DNA of 64,000 nt from Zeus faber (GCA_960531495.1 OY482848.1:37398320-37462319); one strand, 5' to 3'; counted from the stretch's first letter, positions 22,430 to 41,300 are shown. Notes: generated by a model not told the origin, from the sequence alone. Made by a program: numbers and translations.

Positions 22430-22571
22430 GCTTGGTTGCTAGCATCCTGGTGTGCATGGTGAGGTGAGGAAGAGGAGGAGCCAGGAGGTGTGGGGGCAGG
22501 AAGTCAGCCAGCAGGGGTTCGGGGAGGCAGAGCCTCTTGGCTCGCCCCAAAGCAAACCTAATCAGATTCAT
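14925..22571 (-). CDS. mtif2: Mitochondrial translation initiation factor IF-2 (MTIF2), 13 coding exons
   Basis: Coding exons in transcript order: 22571-22428, 22343-22226, 21497-21326, 20728-20571, 19244-19068, 18978-18839, 17329-17205, 16920-16716, 16331-16079, 15846-15706, 15546-15382, 15305-15165, 15094-14925. Every junction is GT-AG and phase-consistent, giving 702 aa against about 727 in human. The arginine-rich N-terminus ([14 protein letters not shown]) fits a mitochondrial presequence. GTPase motifs: G1 GHVDHGKT (163-170), G3 DTPGH (210-214), G4 NKCD (264-267), G5-like ISAAK (about 299-303). Domain II follows ([20 protein letters not shown]), then a charged linker (exon 9), domain III ([12 protein letters not shown], about 497) and domain IV ([21 protein letters not shown] near the end), stopping at SWDPGF. 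It binds fMet-tRNA to the small mitoribosomal subunit. Several introns consist largely of tandem repeats. No disabling change is seen. Confidence 0.95.
17340..18655. repeat. 31-bp minisatellite in mtif2 intron (about 1.3 kb)
   Basis: Roughly 40 degenerate copies of a 31-bp unit made of CATACACCCCAATATACCAC and GTACTGTACTG. Variants alternate CCCCAAT/CCTCAAT and include shorter units ending ACACAACTCATACCAC. Because 31 is not a multiple of three, all frames stay partly open; the long apparent reading frames ([13 protein letters not shown]) are artefacts. Confidence 0.95.
18656..18835. repeat. Trinucleotide-type (AGC/AGT/ACC) repeat next to an mtif2 exon
   Basis: Degenerate AGCAGTAGTACC units run up to the donor site of the G4-encoding exon (18839-18978). 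Confidence 0.9.
18979..19067. repeat. 89-bp mtif2 intron composed of 20-bp tandem repeats
   Basis: About four copies of CACAGTGGAACCCGTTGGAA fill almost the whole intron between the exons coding for the G3 and G4 GTPase motifs. Only the donor (GTACCAGGG) and acceptor (TTCTCCAG) regions are outside the repeat. Confidence 0.9.
19245..19997. other. mtif2 intron, A/T-rich part
   Basis: Intronic, AT-rich sequence between the exon ending at 19244 and the 28-bp minisatellite. No coding or RNA feature recognised. Confidence 0.5.
19998..20548. repeat. 28-bp minisatellite in mtif2 intron
   Basis: About 19 copies of a unit of 28 bp built from TACCCCAACGTCTG and TTACCATGGCGATC, with CCCCGA/CCTCAA and GGTGATC/GGCGATC variants. 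It ends about 25 bp before the donor of the G1-encoding exon (20571). Confidence 0.93.
21079..21165 (+). repeat. LINE 3'-tail fragment in mtif2 intron
   Basis: ATTTCACTGCATATATG and TATGTGACAAATAATCTC are followed by repeated TTGAAC, the same 3' signature as the Rex-like LINE at 183-4428, here as an extreme 5' truncation. It is antisense to mtif2. Confidence 0.7.
21530..21800. repeat. GTATATAGT-type A/T-rich tandem repeat in mtif2 intron
   Basis: Degenerate units of GTATATAGTATAGT and GTGTATATA. A run of GACAGGTCAGA units follows at about 21868-21920, partly duplicated together with GTCAGTCCAGATGCTGGTTA at about 21922-21990. Confidence 0.85.
22100..22225. repeat. TAATCTGGATATAATCTGG-type tandem tract
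   Basis: Degenerate units alternating TAATCTGG and TAATATGGATA lie in the intron directly downstream of the second mtif2 coding exon (donor at 22225). Confidence 0.75.
22366..22427. repeat. (CA)n microsatellite at the donor of mtif2 coding exon 1
   Basis: An uninterrupted CA array that on the mtif2 strand reads (GT)n and contains the splice donor itself (AAGCAG|GTGTGTG). This is the same arrangement as at sde2 exon 6. Confidence 0.93.
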
Positions 22572-22827
22572 CCCTATAATGTACACATTAATATACACAT
22601 TATAATATACACACTAAAATATACATTATAATATTCGCACTATAATACAAAATTACAATATGTACAAATAATAATATACACATTATAATATACACATTTT
22701 AATTTACATTAAAATAAAAAAATAAATAATATCCAAAAACAATAAATTTAACATGATTCAACTAAAAAAACCATTATTAATAATGATGATAATAATAATT
22801 GTATTATTATATATATTTATTTAAAAA

Positions 22828-22836
<9 letters not shown>

Positions 22837-22869
<33 letters not shown>
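22837..22869. repeat. (TA)n microsatellite in mtif2 5' intron
   Basis: A TA dinucleotide array of about 33 bp. Confidence 0.9.
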
Positions 22870-22871
<2 letters not shown>

Positions 22872-22954
22872 TCCACAGGTTATATTCTTATATAGTAATA
22901 AAGATTAAATTCATAAACATTAAACTACTACACACTATATTAATAAACATTAAA

Positions 22955-23043
22955 GAGCTATATGCTAAAGCTACATGCTAGCACTGACACCGAACTGCTT
23001 CAACTCGGTGTCAGTGCTAGCATGTAGCTTTAGCATATAGCTC
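22955..23043. repeat. Perfect 39-bp inverted repeat (hairpin, 11-nt loop)
   Basis: Left arm 22955-22993 (starting GAGCTATATGCTAAAGCTAC) and right arm 23005-23043 are exact reverse complements over 39 bp, separated by ACTGCTTCAAC. It lies in the predicted first intron of mtif2, about 90 bp from the presumed 5' UTR exon. Pairing stops abruptly at both sides. Confidence 0.97.
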
Positions 23044-23134
23044 CTCTGCCGCTGCTCTTGAGCCTCGCACTGTGCTTCCCTCTTAGTGTTTGGAACCTCG
23101 GAGCTGCTGCTGAGCGGGTCCTCCGTGTCCTCAC

Positions 23135-23290
23135 CTGAAGCCCGGGGAGCGGTCAGTCAGCCTGGGGTCCCCCTGAGCCCCGGTCCCTCAGAGCCTCGGA
23201 ACCTCGGTCGAGGAGCAACAAGGTGCAGGGCAGCGATACTGCCTCCTGGCGGCAGGGGGCGGAAGAACAGAGCCCGACATCTTGGATTTA
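23135..23290 (-). promoter_or_regulatory. mtif2 promoter and presumed non-coding first exon
   Basis: On the minus strand a consensus donor (CTTCAG|GTGAGG) at 23135/23134 could splice to an acceptor (CATTATAG) at 22574, two bases upstream of the mtif2 ATG. This would define a non-coding exon with its start near 23290. The stretch is GC-rich. It includes GCGGCAGGGGGCGG at 23249-23262, which resembles a CTCF or GC-box site. The transcription start itself is not visible. Confidence 0.45.
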
Positions 23291-23857
23291 TCATAAGTCA
23301 ATAGATGCAGTAATGGAACTCATTGCATGAGAGTATCTAGATACAGACAAAGGAACTAAATACATGTCGGCATGGGAGGCTGAACCCCCGAGAAGAAGTG
23401 AAAGTTCAGCTCAGACGAGGGATTTGAACCTGCGACGGCAGCGCTGGAAGCAGCAGCTTCCACATTAAAAAATACTTGAGAAAGAAATGTCAGGAAATAC
23501 TGAGTACAGAGAGTAAGAGGTGACGTGGTTGAAAGGAATCCAACAGCTGGGACGACACAGTGGAGGTGGAAGCAGAAGACCACGCTGCTTCAACTGGAAT
23601 GCATCTTTAATGACATGTACACACTGTCATAGAGAGGGGGACATGTTTGAAAAAGATCTACATAAAGAAGGAGTAGAATTGAGCATCAGTCATTTTTTAA
23701 AAGTGTCTACAGGTACAGGAGAGAGACGCTGGAGCATCAGTGTGGAATTTATCAAAACAACACATTTGATTCGAGTTTGAGGTTTATAACTGCAGTTCAC
23801 ACTCCAGACCAGTCGGTGGAGGTGATACACCCTGAAGTTGTGGATCAACCGCCATTG
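23291..23857. other. Intergenic region between mtif2 and zinc-finger gene 1
   Basis: Divergent-promoter interval of about 0.6 kb. At 23405-23430 the minus strand contains GGTTCAAATCCC, a match to the internal B-box of tRNA genes, without a complete cloverleaf. No other feature is recognised. Confidence 0.4.
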
Positions 23858-23905
23858 AAAGAAAGAAAGAAAGAAAGAAAGAAAGAAGAAGAAGAAGAAG
23901 AAGAA
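23858..23905 (+). repeat. (GAAA)n(GAA)n purine tract before zinc-finger gene 1 start
   Basis: Five or six GAAA units pass into GAA units and end 13 bp before the chosen ATG (23918). It could be read as [16 protein letters not shown] in frame with an upstream ATG at 23777, but a simple-sequence 5' UTR is more likely. Confidence 0.85.
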
Positions 23906-23917
23906 ACAACAACAGCA

Positions 23918-31280
<7,363 letters not shown>

Positions 31281-31508
31281 CCGTAACAATGTCAACAGTA
31301 AAACAAAAATCAGGATTATAGGAACTAGCACATTTACTTTGATCTTACAACTGGAAATCACTGTCTAACAGCCACGAGCAGGGAGCCTAGACATAGACCG
31401 TTACTTGATCAATGCATTAGTGCAACTACCTGCAATGCCATGTGTCTACCATGGGAGATTATATGTATTTTAGAAAAAACAATCCAAATACTTTTTGAAG
31501 CAAACGTA

Positions 31509-33135
31509 CAGTGCTGCTTGAAAGTATGTGAACCCCTTGAGCAGTTTAGATGTTTCTGTTGTTTTACCATGATTTCCTTATTTTATCATCACCAGTTTTT
31601 ATGTATGAAATGTCAGATATATGTTTATCAATTGCATGTACTTGTTTAGTGTGACTTGTTTAAGTCGCCCAAAAACTACATGAAACATGGAATTAGTGTT
31701 TGTGCAAAAGTAAGTGAACCCCAAGCTGCATTGGTTAAGTCAAGCAGGTAACAGACTCAGGTCAAACACATTTGGGTGCTAAATGAATCATTTAAGCAGA
31801 CCAATGAAATGAGACATCCTTGGTAAAGTGTTTGGCCTGCACTAATTAAAAGAGAGAGGAAACCAACCAAACCACTGTGGTCCCATACAAATCAACAATG
31901 CCGAGAGCAAAGGAGACATCCGAGCACATGAAGAAGAGGGTAGTGACAGCCCATCGGTCTGGGGAGGGCTATAAGACCATCTCCAAAAGATTCCAGCTCC
32001 ATCCATCCACTGTGAGACAAATCATTTACAAATGGAAGGCCTTCAACATGACAGCAACTCTGCCTAGAAGTGGACGCCCATCAAAACTATCACCCAGAAG
32101 CCCCAGAAGAATAATAAATCAGGTAAAGGCCAACCCACACCTCACCTCTAGAGAGTTGCAGACCTCTCTGGTAGCATCTGGGACAAATGTGCATGCGTCT
32201 ACAATCAGACGAAAATTGAATAGCCATGACATTCATGGGAGGGTTGCTAGAAGGAAGCCTCTGCTCTCAAAAAAGAACAAAGCTGCCCATTTCAACTTTG
32301 CCAGAGAGCACTTGGACAAACCAGAGGCCTTCTGGAAGTCCATTCTCTGGAAAGACGAGTCCAAAATGGAATTATTTGGTCACAATCAAAACCACCGTGT
32401 TTGAAGAAAAGCCAACACTGCATATGAAGAAAAGAACCTCCTCCAACAGTGAAGCATGGGGGTGGAAATGTGAAGGTCTGGGGCTGCTTTTCTGCTTCTG
32501 GACCTGGACGACTCCATATTATCCAAGGAACCATGTATTCTCAGGCGTATCAACAAATTCTTGACCAGAATTTCCTGCCATCAGTCAGGGAGTTGAAGCT
32601 GGGACGAAAAGACAATGACCCAAAGCATTCCAGCAAAACTACAAAGGAATTGTTTCAGAGAAAGAGGATTCGTACTCTGGATTGGCCTAGTCAAAGTCCT
32701 GACCTTAATCCAACTGAAATGTTGTGGCGAGACCTGAAGAAGTTGGTACAAACCAGATGTCCCTCCAACCTCTCTCAACTGGCTGAGTTCTGCAAGGAGG
32801 AGTGGGCAAAAATCCCCATAAGCAGATGCGAGAGACTGGTTAGTGGTTACAGAAGACGTTTGGTTGAAGTAGTGGCTGAGAAAGGAGGAGCCACAAGCTA
32901 CTAATAAAAGGGTTCACATACTTTTGCACATGTTACATTTTCAGTTTTTGTGAATTAAACCACCTTTGTTGAATGAAATAATGAAAATATATCTAATTTT
33001 GTGTGTGTGTCCATTGTTTGGAAGGTGTGCTTTACAAATTGGGATTTGGATGTATGTTTAATAAGGTTGTTTTAATGTTTTTCACAAAAACAGTGACCAT
33101 GTCTGGGGGGGTTCACAAACTTTCAAGGAGCACTG
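31509..33135 (+). mobile_element. Tc1-like DNA transposon (1.63 kb) with perfect TA duplication
   Basis: The termini CAGTGCTGCTTGAAAGT (left) and ACTTTCAAGGAGCACTG (right) are inverted repeats flanked by TA at 31507-31508 and 33136-33137. The internal transposase is broken. It lies about 230 bp beyond the stop codon of zinc-finger gene 1; the sequence on its far side (CAATTGCATCCTAAAG, about 33158) matches the 3' flank of the second zinc-finger gene at 57940-57955, so it inserted into a shared zinc-finger 3' flank. Confidence 0.9.
31877..32904 (+). pseudogene. Tc1-like DD34E transposase, broken
   Basis: Stretch 31877-32404 encodes the paired-type DNA-binding region (EHMKKRVVTAHRSGEGYKTI and a second helix-turn-helix with TLPRSGRPSKL). 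The catalytic core start follows with the first aspartate in LWKDESKMELFG. It ends at a stop at 32402. Another frame resumes (32449-32904) with KHGGGNVKVWGCFSASGPGR, the second aspartate in DNDPKHSSK and the glutamate in DLNPTEMLWRDL. Upstream of DNDPKH a few residues normal for the family (a WVMQQ-type block) are missing. All three catalytic acids are present but split by a stop and frame change. Confidence 0.88.
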
Positions 33136-33137
33136 TA

Positions 33138-35600
33138 TGTGGAGATAAATTCCCAACTCCAATTGCATCCTAAAGCATGCCATTTTGCTATTGAGACCCT
33201 TGTTAAGTTATCTATAACAAAATCTATTTGGCAAAATAGGAGAGTAATACAGTCACACTCTGAAACAGTGATACAGTCTCTCCTCGTTCATTTGTCCGGA
33301 GGGAGTTCTTATACATACAAAGAGTTGGGCGTCGTCTTGTAACTACGGCCCTAGTTCCGTGATTCGTCCGTTGTCCTGTGACTACGCCCCTAGTTTCAAG
33401 TTCATACAATAATACATAATGTGTGTTTATTTAAAAGATATTGATAATGTTACAGTTTGGCACTTTTACAGTTTACAATGTTATGGTGCAAGATAACTAT
33501 CAGAGCAGGCATGCACAGCTGGCAGTTGTTTTTCACTACCCTGTATGTCTCAGTAAGAAGCACTGTCTGGAGTAGATCAGCAGTAACTGTGAAGAGAAAT
33601 TAGTGTTCTGGATGTCTCAAACATATGCACCTGGCTTTACTTCAGCAACCCAAAGTACTCGTATGTGCGAACATCATATTGTCACATCTCTACACACTCA
33701 CTGGAGCAGAAGGGGATGTGGTACGAATATCACGAGCTGCAGAATAACAAGATACAGACAACTCCAAGGGTAGCATGATCCTCCTAGTTATGTCTGCATT
33801 ATGTTGTATGAAAAAAGCATGCGAGCATTGGTTATATGAAGAAAGCATCAATTGTCTAATTTTTCTGTGACATTGCTCCATTTTCTTCCCGATGTAACAA
33901 ACGCCTTAAGGAAAATGCAAAAATGATTATAACAAAAGATATGTTTTAAGCTGGGTGTCGTTGGAGATGGAGGTTACTGGCACTTGACTACCATCGGTTG
34001 GGAGCGTGACTTCAGTACATGTCCGATGACTGTCCATCGTCACTGTCTATTTGGTCCCCTGGAGGGTCGTGGGACTTTCTTGCAGTGGGATATGTGCACC
34101 CACGTTTGTTGTTCTGCTACCTTAACTGGTTGAGCTGGTGAGGAGCATTTGGAATGGGCCCGGGAATCGGGCCGAGTTCCATCTCTTTCTCTGGAAGTCA
34201 AAGATTACCACCCAGCAACCTGGTGAAAGTCGTGCCATGGTTCTTCAAGTGAGACGGTAGGTTTGCTGCTGTATGGACTTCAACACTTGGGTGAGAGACA
34301 CACAGTATGACAACATTGCTTGATCTACGTTATGTAATTTATCCTTGGCTTTGACGGAGGGAGACAGACCTAACCACATTGGTCTCCCTGTCATAACCTC
34401 ATGCAGGGAGTGTCCGCTCACACAATGTGATCGTCCTGGCATTCCCATCATAACTAGTGGCAGGCATGAAACTCAAATGACTTTGGTTTCAGTCATGGTT
34501 TTAGTTCGTTTATTTTTTATCTTTCCATTTGCTGTTTCCACAGCGCCACCGCTTTGTGGGTTATAAGAGCAATGAAACCTGACCTGGATCCCTGGATAAG
34601 CAGAGAGTTCCTTCAGCACTTGGCTGCTAAAGTGAGAACCATTATCCCAGCTCACCCTCACTGGGATCCCTGTTGGAGAATTTCTCCTGCGTGGTCAGTG
34701 AGGTTAATCTGCCTGCTACAGGAAAACAAAACTGAGTATTAAAGATATTTATTCTGCCGAATAAAAAGAAAGATTCAGCGCTGCTCCAAAGCAGTGTTCT
34801 GACCAGTCTGCTCCTGCTTCTGACAGAGGGCTTTACACTGATGAAAGGTTGTGTACCATTTGTAAGGTGTCATTTACAGGACTATCCCCCCCTCAATCAA
34901 CTGATCAAATCAAATCAATCATTGGAGCTCATATAATGGTTTAACAGTCAAACTCAGGTCACAGGTACAATCTTACTATGCCATAAAACAAACACACAAT
35001 GCTCTGTCAAGTTACCCTTGTTTCCATACAAGTTTGAGTGAGGATGGAATGTGATCTGTTTTTTTCAATACGACAATAGACATTGTTTACAAAAACAGTC
35101 TCTTCATATAAACTGGATCTGGTGTAAGTGAGAGTGGGTTTGTGGGAGCGGCTGTTATTTAAGTCCTGCTGTCGAACTGTGTGTCCAGGGTTGGTTAATC
35201 AACAGGATGATGGCGATCGTAATGAGGAAGATGATCACAGAGACTTGACCAATCTTTTCCTCCATTAGAATTGTGATCTCAGTTCACGTTCAATAATTCT
35301 CCATTGTTGTCGTTTTTCTGGTCCTCTGGAAGGTTGGGGACTTTCTTGCAATGAGATGGGTGTACCCACAGTGGTAGTTCTGCGATCTTTGGTGCCGCAG
35401 TGGTAAGAAGGATATGGAACGACCACTGGAATCTGGCAAAGTTCTAGCGTTGACCACCCAGTCACCTGGTCGTGTAGTGGTCCTTCAAGTTGGACTGGTA
35501 GCATTGCTTTGACCTGGGAATATAGATTTTAACACTTGGATGGGAGACATGCATTATTAACCATGACAGAGTACTTGGAATAAAAGAAAACTGGCGGTAG
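33138..35600 (-). mobile_element. Retrovirus-like remnants (integrase end and LTR-like flank), two overlapping copies
   Basis: On the minus strand 34661-34473 carries an integrase core fragment with SWDNGSHF (second catalytic aspartate) and QSGGAVE (catalytic glutamate). Downstream, 34250-34000 reads in broken frames like the integrase C-terminal tail. A second similar tail lies at 35504-35265 (LEGPLHDQVTGWSTLEL), so two decayed copies lie head to tail. The flank 33280-33560 (CTACGCCCCTAGTT and GCAGGCATGCACAGCTG blocks) recurs in both palindrome arms (42945-43145, 54110-54240) and may be LTR. No intact frame exists. It is an ancient endogenous element. Confidence 0.65.
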
Positions 35601-35884
35601 AAACGCCTCTTCCTGCATTGCTCAAAGCACAATCATTATGTTTACTGAATTCTCTGACTATCCCTCCTTTTTGACAAATGGTACTTACTATATGTCAAAC
35701 AAGTAAAACAATGAAAAACTAGTGGGAGAGATACGGCAGATAGATGCAGTACAGTACATGCAGTACCAAGTGGCTCTACCACTACAATAATTCAGTGCAG
35801 GATGCCTTTGAGTAGAGGAAAAACAAGATTAGTGAGGAATCCTGTTTCCTCATTTGTGGAGGAGACAACCATCATTAGACAAGA

Positions 35885-36548
35885 TCATGAAGATCATGAA
35901 GATCATGAAGGATCCTCATCACCCCAACAACGGACTGTTTCAGCTGCTGCGGTCAGGCAAGCGCCTCCGCAGTCACGCAGCGAGAACAGAGACTGAGACT
36001 GAGTTTCTTCCCTCAAGCCATTAGAACTGTCAACGCTGACCTCACCAGGGGTCCTAACTGAGCCATGCACTAGGCTCCACTACCTACTGTACTGTATGTA
36101 GCATACTGTACCGCATACTGTATCACTGTTCAGGGTTGTTCGTGATGCCGTATTGCTGCGCCGTACTGTTGTATACTGTGCTGTATTATCCCAAACACTT
36201 CCTCACACTATTCACATTCACATGCCACTTTAATTCACATGCCACTTTAAATGCACATATCTGTATATACATAGCCATATTCCTTCAACCTATTCCATTT
36301 TATTTCAATTTATTTTTTATTGTATTTTATTCTATATATTTTTTATCTTATTCTATAAGTATTCCACTTACTGTATTACGTTTTAGGAGTCAGTTAGTCG
36401 GTCTATTAGAAAGGAATTTTCTACTTTTTATTTTATTTTCTATTTTTTCCTAGGACATATTGTGTTGCATTACATTTCACTGCATATATGTATGGAAGTA
36501 TGTATATGTATGTGACAAATAAAAAATCTTGAATCTTGAATCTTGAAC
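35885..36548 (+). mobile_element. 5'-truncated Rex-like LINE (3' end)
   Basis: It begins with a triplicated GATCATGAA unit, then the last coding segment and 3' UTR of the LINE family at 183-4428, ending in GACAAATAAAAAATCTTGAATC repeats. Its uninterrupted 3' UTR is the reference that shows where the transposon at 2715 inserted. Confidence 0.85.
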
Positions 36549-38319
36549 AAGAGAAATATCAGATATGATGGCTTTGTTGGCTGCGTTGGCTCCAACATTT
36601 CCTATAGAGATGGGGTCAAGTACATTAATGTTAACAACACAAATAGGAAGATCAAAATGGGTGTGGGGGGGGGGGGGGGGGTGGTTATTACATCAAAACA
36701 TTAAACGGATGTTCTGTATGTCTAATTAATCAGCTACACCGCACCATATCACAATTGCCTGTACATATTCATGCAACCAGATAAAACAAAAGACAGTTTA
36801 CAAAAGATAGAAAAAAAACCCACAACCGGTTGTACAAAGATAGACAAACACTGTTTTATACAAAAAACAGATGATGGACAGACAAACAAAACGAAATGCC
36901 TCCTTTTTGTTGTACTCATGAGTTTAAATCATCGTAGTTTATTGTTGTGATCCAGCAAACTGAACATGGAGCCGGTGCAAAAGCTTGTTTGAAAAGCATC
37001 AAAAATGTTTGCCCGTCTAATGGCTGGGCAAACGCTGCCTCATTCCACGATCCGAAAACAACAATAACAACAACAGCCAAGAAAGGCCATGCCAGGGTAC
37101 GACCCTGAGGAGAAAAAATAAAAACTAAATAAAATAAAAGTTATAAGGAAAAAAAGAAACTACGTGACCATCTTGTTCTAAGTATTTTAGGAAGTCCTGT
37201 GTATCCACCACACAAGCAGATCAATAAACCATCAAGATTCGAATTAATGTGCTACCATTAATAAACTCAAAATTAGTCAAAATAAATTTCCGTAATGTGG
37301 CAGAAGAAAAACACCACACCAGAGGCTCCACATAACTTCAACAATAAGTTAAACAACTAGAGAGGGCAAGGAACAAATGTGATTCACATACCAAAACATT
37401 TAAAGATTTTGCGTTCAATACTGTATTTCTAATTTTATATAATTTTTATTGATAAGCTTAAAGGTACAATTCATAACTACAAACAATAAGCCTGAAATCT
37501 CAGCAGTCATCAATCCAATAGAAACCTAACTGCCGTTGATCAATAACATTTGATCAACTATCCATTATCTCACGGTCAATTTACATTGCCCAACTCCTAA
37601 AAAGAAATCACATAATTATGTGTCTAGCATTGAACTGCTAGTCCCCTTTGGCCAGGGAATATTCAACTATAAGTCACATCCTTCTGCAGTCTGATTAGAG
37701 AAAATCGATAGGTTATTTGGCATTTGCAATCAAGTTAACACCTTTACTTAAAAAAAACCCCATACAGTATTATGATAATGATATAGCCACCATTCAAATT
37801 GAGACCATCTAAAACCTAGAAGGGCTATTATTAACATATTGGCAAATTAATGAAGCAATCACTTTCATCTATAATCTGTGGCTAGTTCTGTTTCTACTCA
37901 ATAATTTAATTTACTAACTATTCAAACCTTTCCCTGAAATGTTGGAAAATTATTTAATTGAAATTCACCAATATTTTTACTAGAATGTCGTTTTTCTTAG
38001 AGAACATTTATTAATCTGTAAACTATCAGGTTAGACAGATTGATAAAACAATGGCTATGAACAGAAGCAGCCCCCATGGTAATCACACAGATATCCTTTC
38101 CAGCAGGACTTGGTCAGTCATTCCACAGCTCTCAGTTGGATCAGAAAAACATTCCGATTGCAGTCATTCAGTTTGATGTTTTGTCTGATGCAAAATCGGT
38201 CTCTTGCATGTTAAAGCATAATTTATCAGCCATTTTATTTTAGGCCTGCTATTTCCTCTTTATCTTAAGTTGTTAGCCAGTTCCTCTTGATTTAGTCTCA
38301 TACTACAGTGATGACAAAT
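36549..38319. other. Unassigned A/T-rich intergenic region
   Basis: Contains a poly-G run at about 36665-36681. Otherwise no reading frame of note, tandem repeat or transposon end could be recognised. It may be unrecognised repeat sequence. Confidence 0.45.
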
Positions 38320-41300
38320 TATGGCAGAGATTACTGGGCAGTGTGCTCTCAACTGCCCCCCCGTCTGCCCCCAATGCTCTCTCTCTTCCTTCTCCCTAGT
38401 GGATGTTTCACTAGTCTTGAGGTTGGTGACCAAAGCAAAAGACTCCACCTGCTCCCTGGACCCTTTGCCAACAGCGTTGGGGAAAGCCTGCCTTCCTACC
38501 CTGGAAAGGGCAGTGGCCGTCCAGGTCCATCAACATCTGTCCAACTATGAGCTCTATGAACCCCTGCAGTCAGCCTACAGAGCACACCACAGCACAGAGA
38601 CCGCCCTAATCAAGATCACCAATGACCTTCTCCTTGCTGCAGACTCCGGTAACATCAGTATCCTCATCCTAGTGAACCTCTCCACTGCTTTTGACACAGT
38701 TTCCCACACAATCCTCCTCAAACTCCTATCCCACCTCCTTGGCATCACCGGTACAGCTCTCTCATGGTTTCAATCATATCTATCAAACAGAACTCAGTTT
38801 GTCAACATCAACTTCCACTGCTACGCTGATGATACACAGCCTTATCTCAGCACCTCACCATCCACTCTGCTCCCCCCACAGTCTCTGATTCAAGATTCAA
38901 GATTTTTATTTGTCACATACATATACATACTTTCATACATATTTGCAGTGAAATGTAATGCAACGCACCCGGTGATAGCACAAAATATGTCCTAGGAAAA
39001 AATATAAATTAAAAAATTCTTTCTAAAAGTCGACTGACTCCTAAAAAGTAATACAGTAAGTTGAATACTTATAGAATAAAATAAAAATATATAGAATAAA
39101 ATACAATAAAAATAAAATGAAATAAAATGGAATAGATATAGGGAATATGCCTATGTATATACAGATATGTGCATTAAAGTGGCACGTGAATTAAAGTGGC
39201 ATGTGAATGTGAATAGAGTGAGGTAGTGTTTGGGATAATACAGCACAGTATACAACAGTACGGCGCAGCAATACGGCATCACGAACAACCCTGAACAGTG
39301 ACACAGTATGCGGTACAGTATGCCACATACAGTACAGTAGGTAGTGGAGCCTAGTGCATGGCTCAGTTAGGACCCCTGGTGAGGTCAGCGTTGACAGTTC
39401 TAATGGCTTGCGGGAAAAAACTCTGTCTCAGTCTCTCTGTTCTCGCTGTGTGACTGCGGAGGCGCTTGCCTGACCGCAGCAGCTGGAACAGTCCGTTGTT
39501 GGGGTGATGAGGATCCTTCATGATCCTACGGGCTCTGCTACTACACCTCCTGGTGTATAACTCCTGCAAGGGGGGGAGGGTAGTTCCAGTGGTACGTTCA
39601 GCTGAACGCACCACCCTCTGCAGGGCCCGCCTGTCCTGGGCAGTACAGTTCCCAAACCAGGCAGTGATGTTGCCTGTCAGGATGCTCTCCACTGCTCCAG
39701 AGTAGAAGGACTTGAGGATCCTCACCGAGACCCGGAATTTCCTCAGCTGCCTGAGGTGGTAGAGACGCTGCCTCGCCTTTCTCACCAGAGTGTCTGTGTG
39801 AACAGTCCATGTTAAGTCCTCTGTGATGTGGACTCCCAGATATCTGAAGCTGCTCACCCTGTCGACAGAAGTCCCATTAATCCACAAGGGCACGTGCGTC
39901 CTCGATTGTGATCCACGCGTAAAGTCCACAATCAGCTCCTTGGTTTTGCTGACGTTCAGGTGTAGGCTGTTGTCCTGGCACCAGAGTGACAGGTCAGCCA
40001 CCTCCTCGCGGTAGGCCTTCTCATCGCAGTCGGTGATCAGGGCCACGACCACGGTGTCGTCAGCAAACTTGATGATGGTGTTGGAGCTGGACCTGGCCAC
40101 ACAGTCATGTGTGTACAGGGAGTACAGTAGGGGGCTGAGGACGCAGCCCTGGGGGGGATCCTGTATTCAGGGTGAGGGAGCTTGACATGTACTTCCCCAC
40201 CCTGACCACCTGGGGGCGGGCTGTGAGGAAGTCCAGGATCCAGGCGCACAGCGGAGAATTCAGTCCGAGCTCCATCAGCTTGACAGCCAGTCTGGTGGGG
40301 ACTATGGTGTTGAAAGCTGAACTATAATCGATGAACAGCATTCTCACATAGGCCCCCTTCTGGCCATCCAGGTGCGTGAGCGTGGTGTGCAGTACCTGGG
40401 AGACCGCGTCATCCGTGGATCTGTTTTGCCGGTACGCGAACTGCAACGGGTCCAAGGTGCGGGGAAGGGAGGCGCAGATGAAATCCTTAATCAGCCTCTC
40501 GAAACACTTCATGACCACCGAGGTGAGGGCCACCGGACGGTAGTCATTCAGGCAGGTTGGAGAGGCGATCTTCGGGACAGGAACGACGGTGGACCTCTTG
40601 AAGCAGGACGGGACCACTGATTCAGCCAGGGAGATGTTGAATATTGTAGTGAACACCGGAGCTAGCTGGTTAGCACAGGTCTTCAGTACTCGTCCAGATA
40701 TGCCGTCTGGGCCCAGCTTTCCTGGTGTTCACCCGCATCAAAGCCCTCCTGACCTCGTGCACGGACACTGAGAGTGCGCGCTCATCCCCAGCGGTGTAAC
40801 TCCAATTAGCCGGCGAGCTAGCGGTGTTGCTGCCAGACTCAAACCGCGCATAAAAGGAGTTCAGTTGGTTGGCTAGGGAGGCGTCCACACTCATGGCTGG
40901 GGGGGAGCTGCTCTTGTCATTTGTAATAGTCCGCAGCCCCTGCCCCAAGCGTCTTGTGTCCCCTGCTCCATCTGGTCAACTGCCTCCATGTCATAAAAAC
41001 CTGGATGACAACAAACCTACTCCAACTCAACAGCAAAATGTCAGAGCTCATGGTTGTGGCCCCAAAGTCGCTGCTCCGGAAGGTTGGAGACTCCTCCTCG
41101 TCGGCGGTTGTTCCATTAAAACATCTCCCGAGGTCGGCAACCTGGGTGTTATCCTGGACTCCACCCTCTCAGATCCATCGCCAAGTCGCCTTCTATCACC
41201 TCAAAAACATCTCCCATCTCCGTCCCTCACTCTTCATCACCTCCCGGTTGGACGACTGTAACAGAGTCTTGTCCGGGGTTTCCAGCAAAGCCCTGGACAG

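Noticed and set aside
23777..23917. Upstream ATG extending zinc-finger gene 1 by 47 residues
   Set aside because: The extension is mostly a GAAA/GAA simple-sequence translation ([16 protein letters not shown]); the ATG at 23918 fits the family length and has better context.
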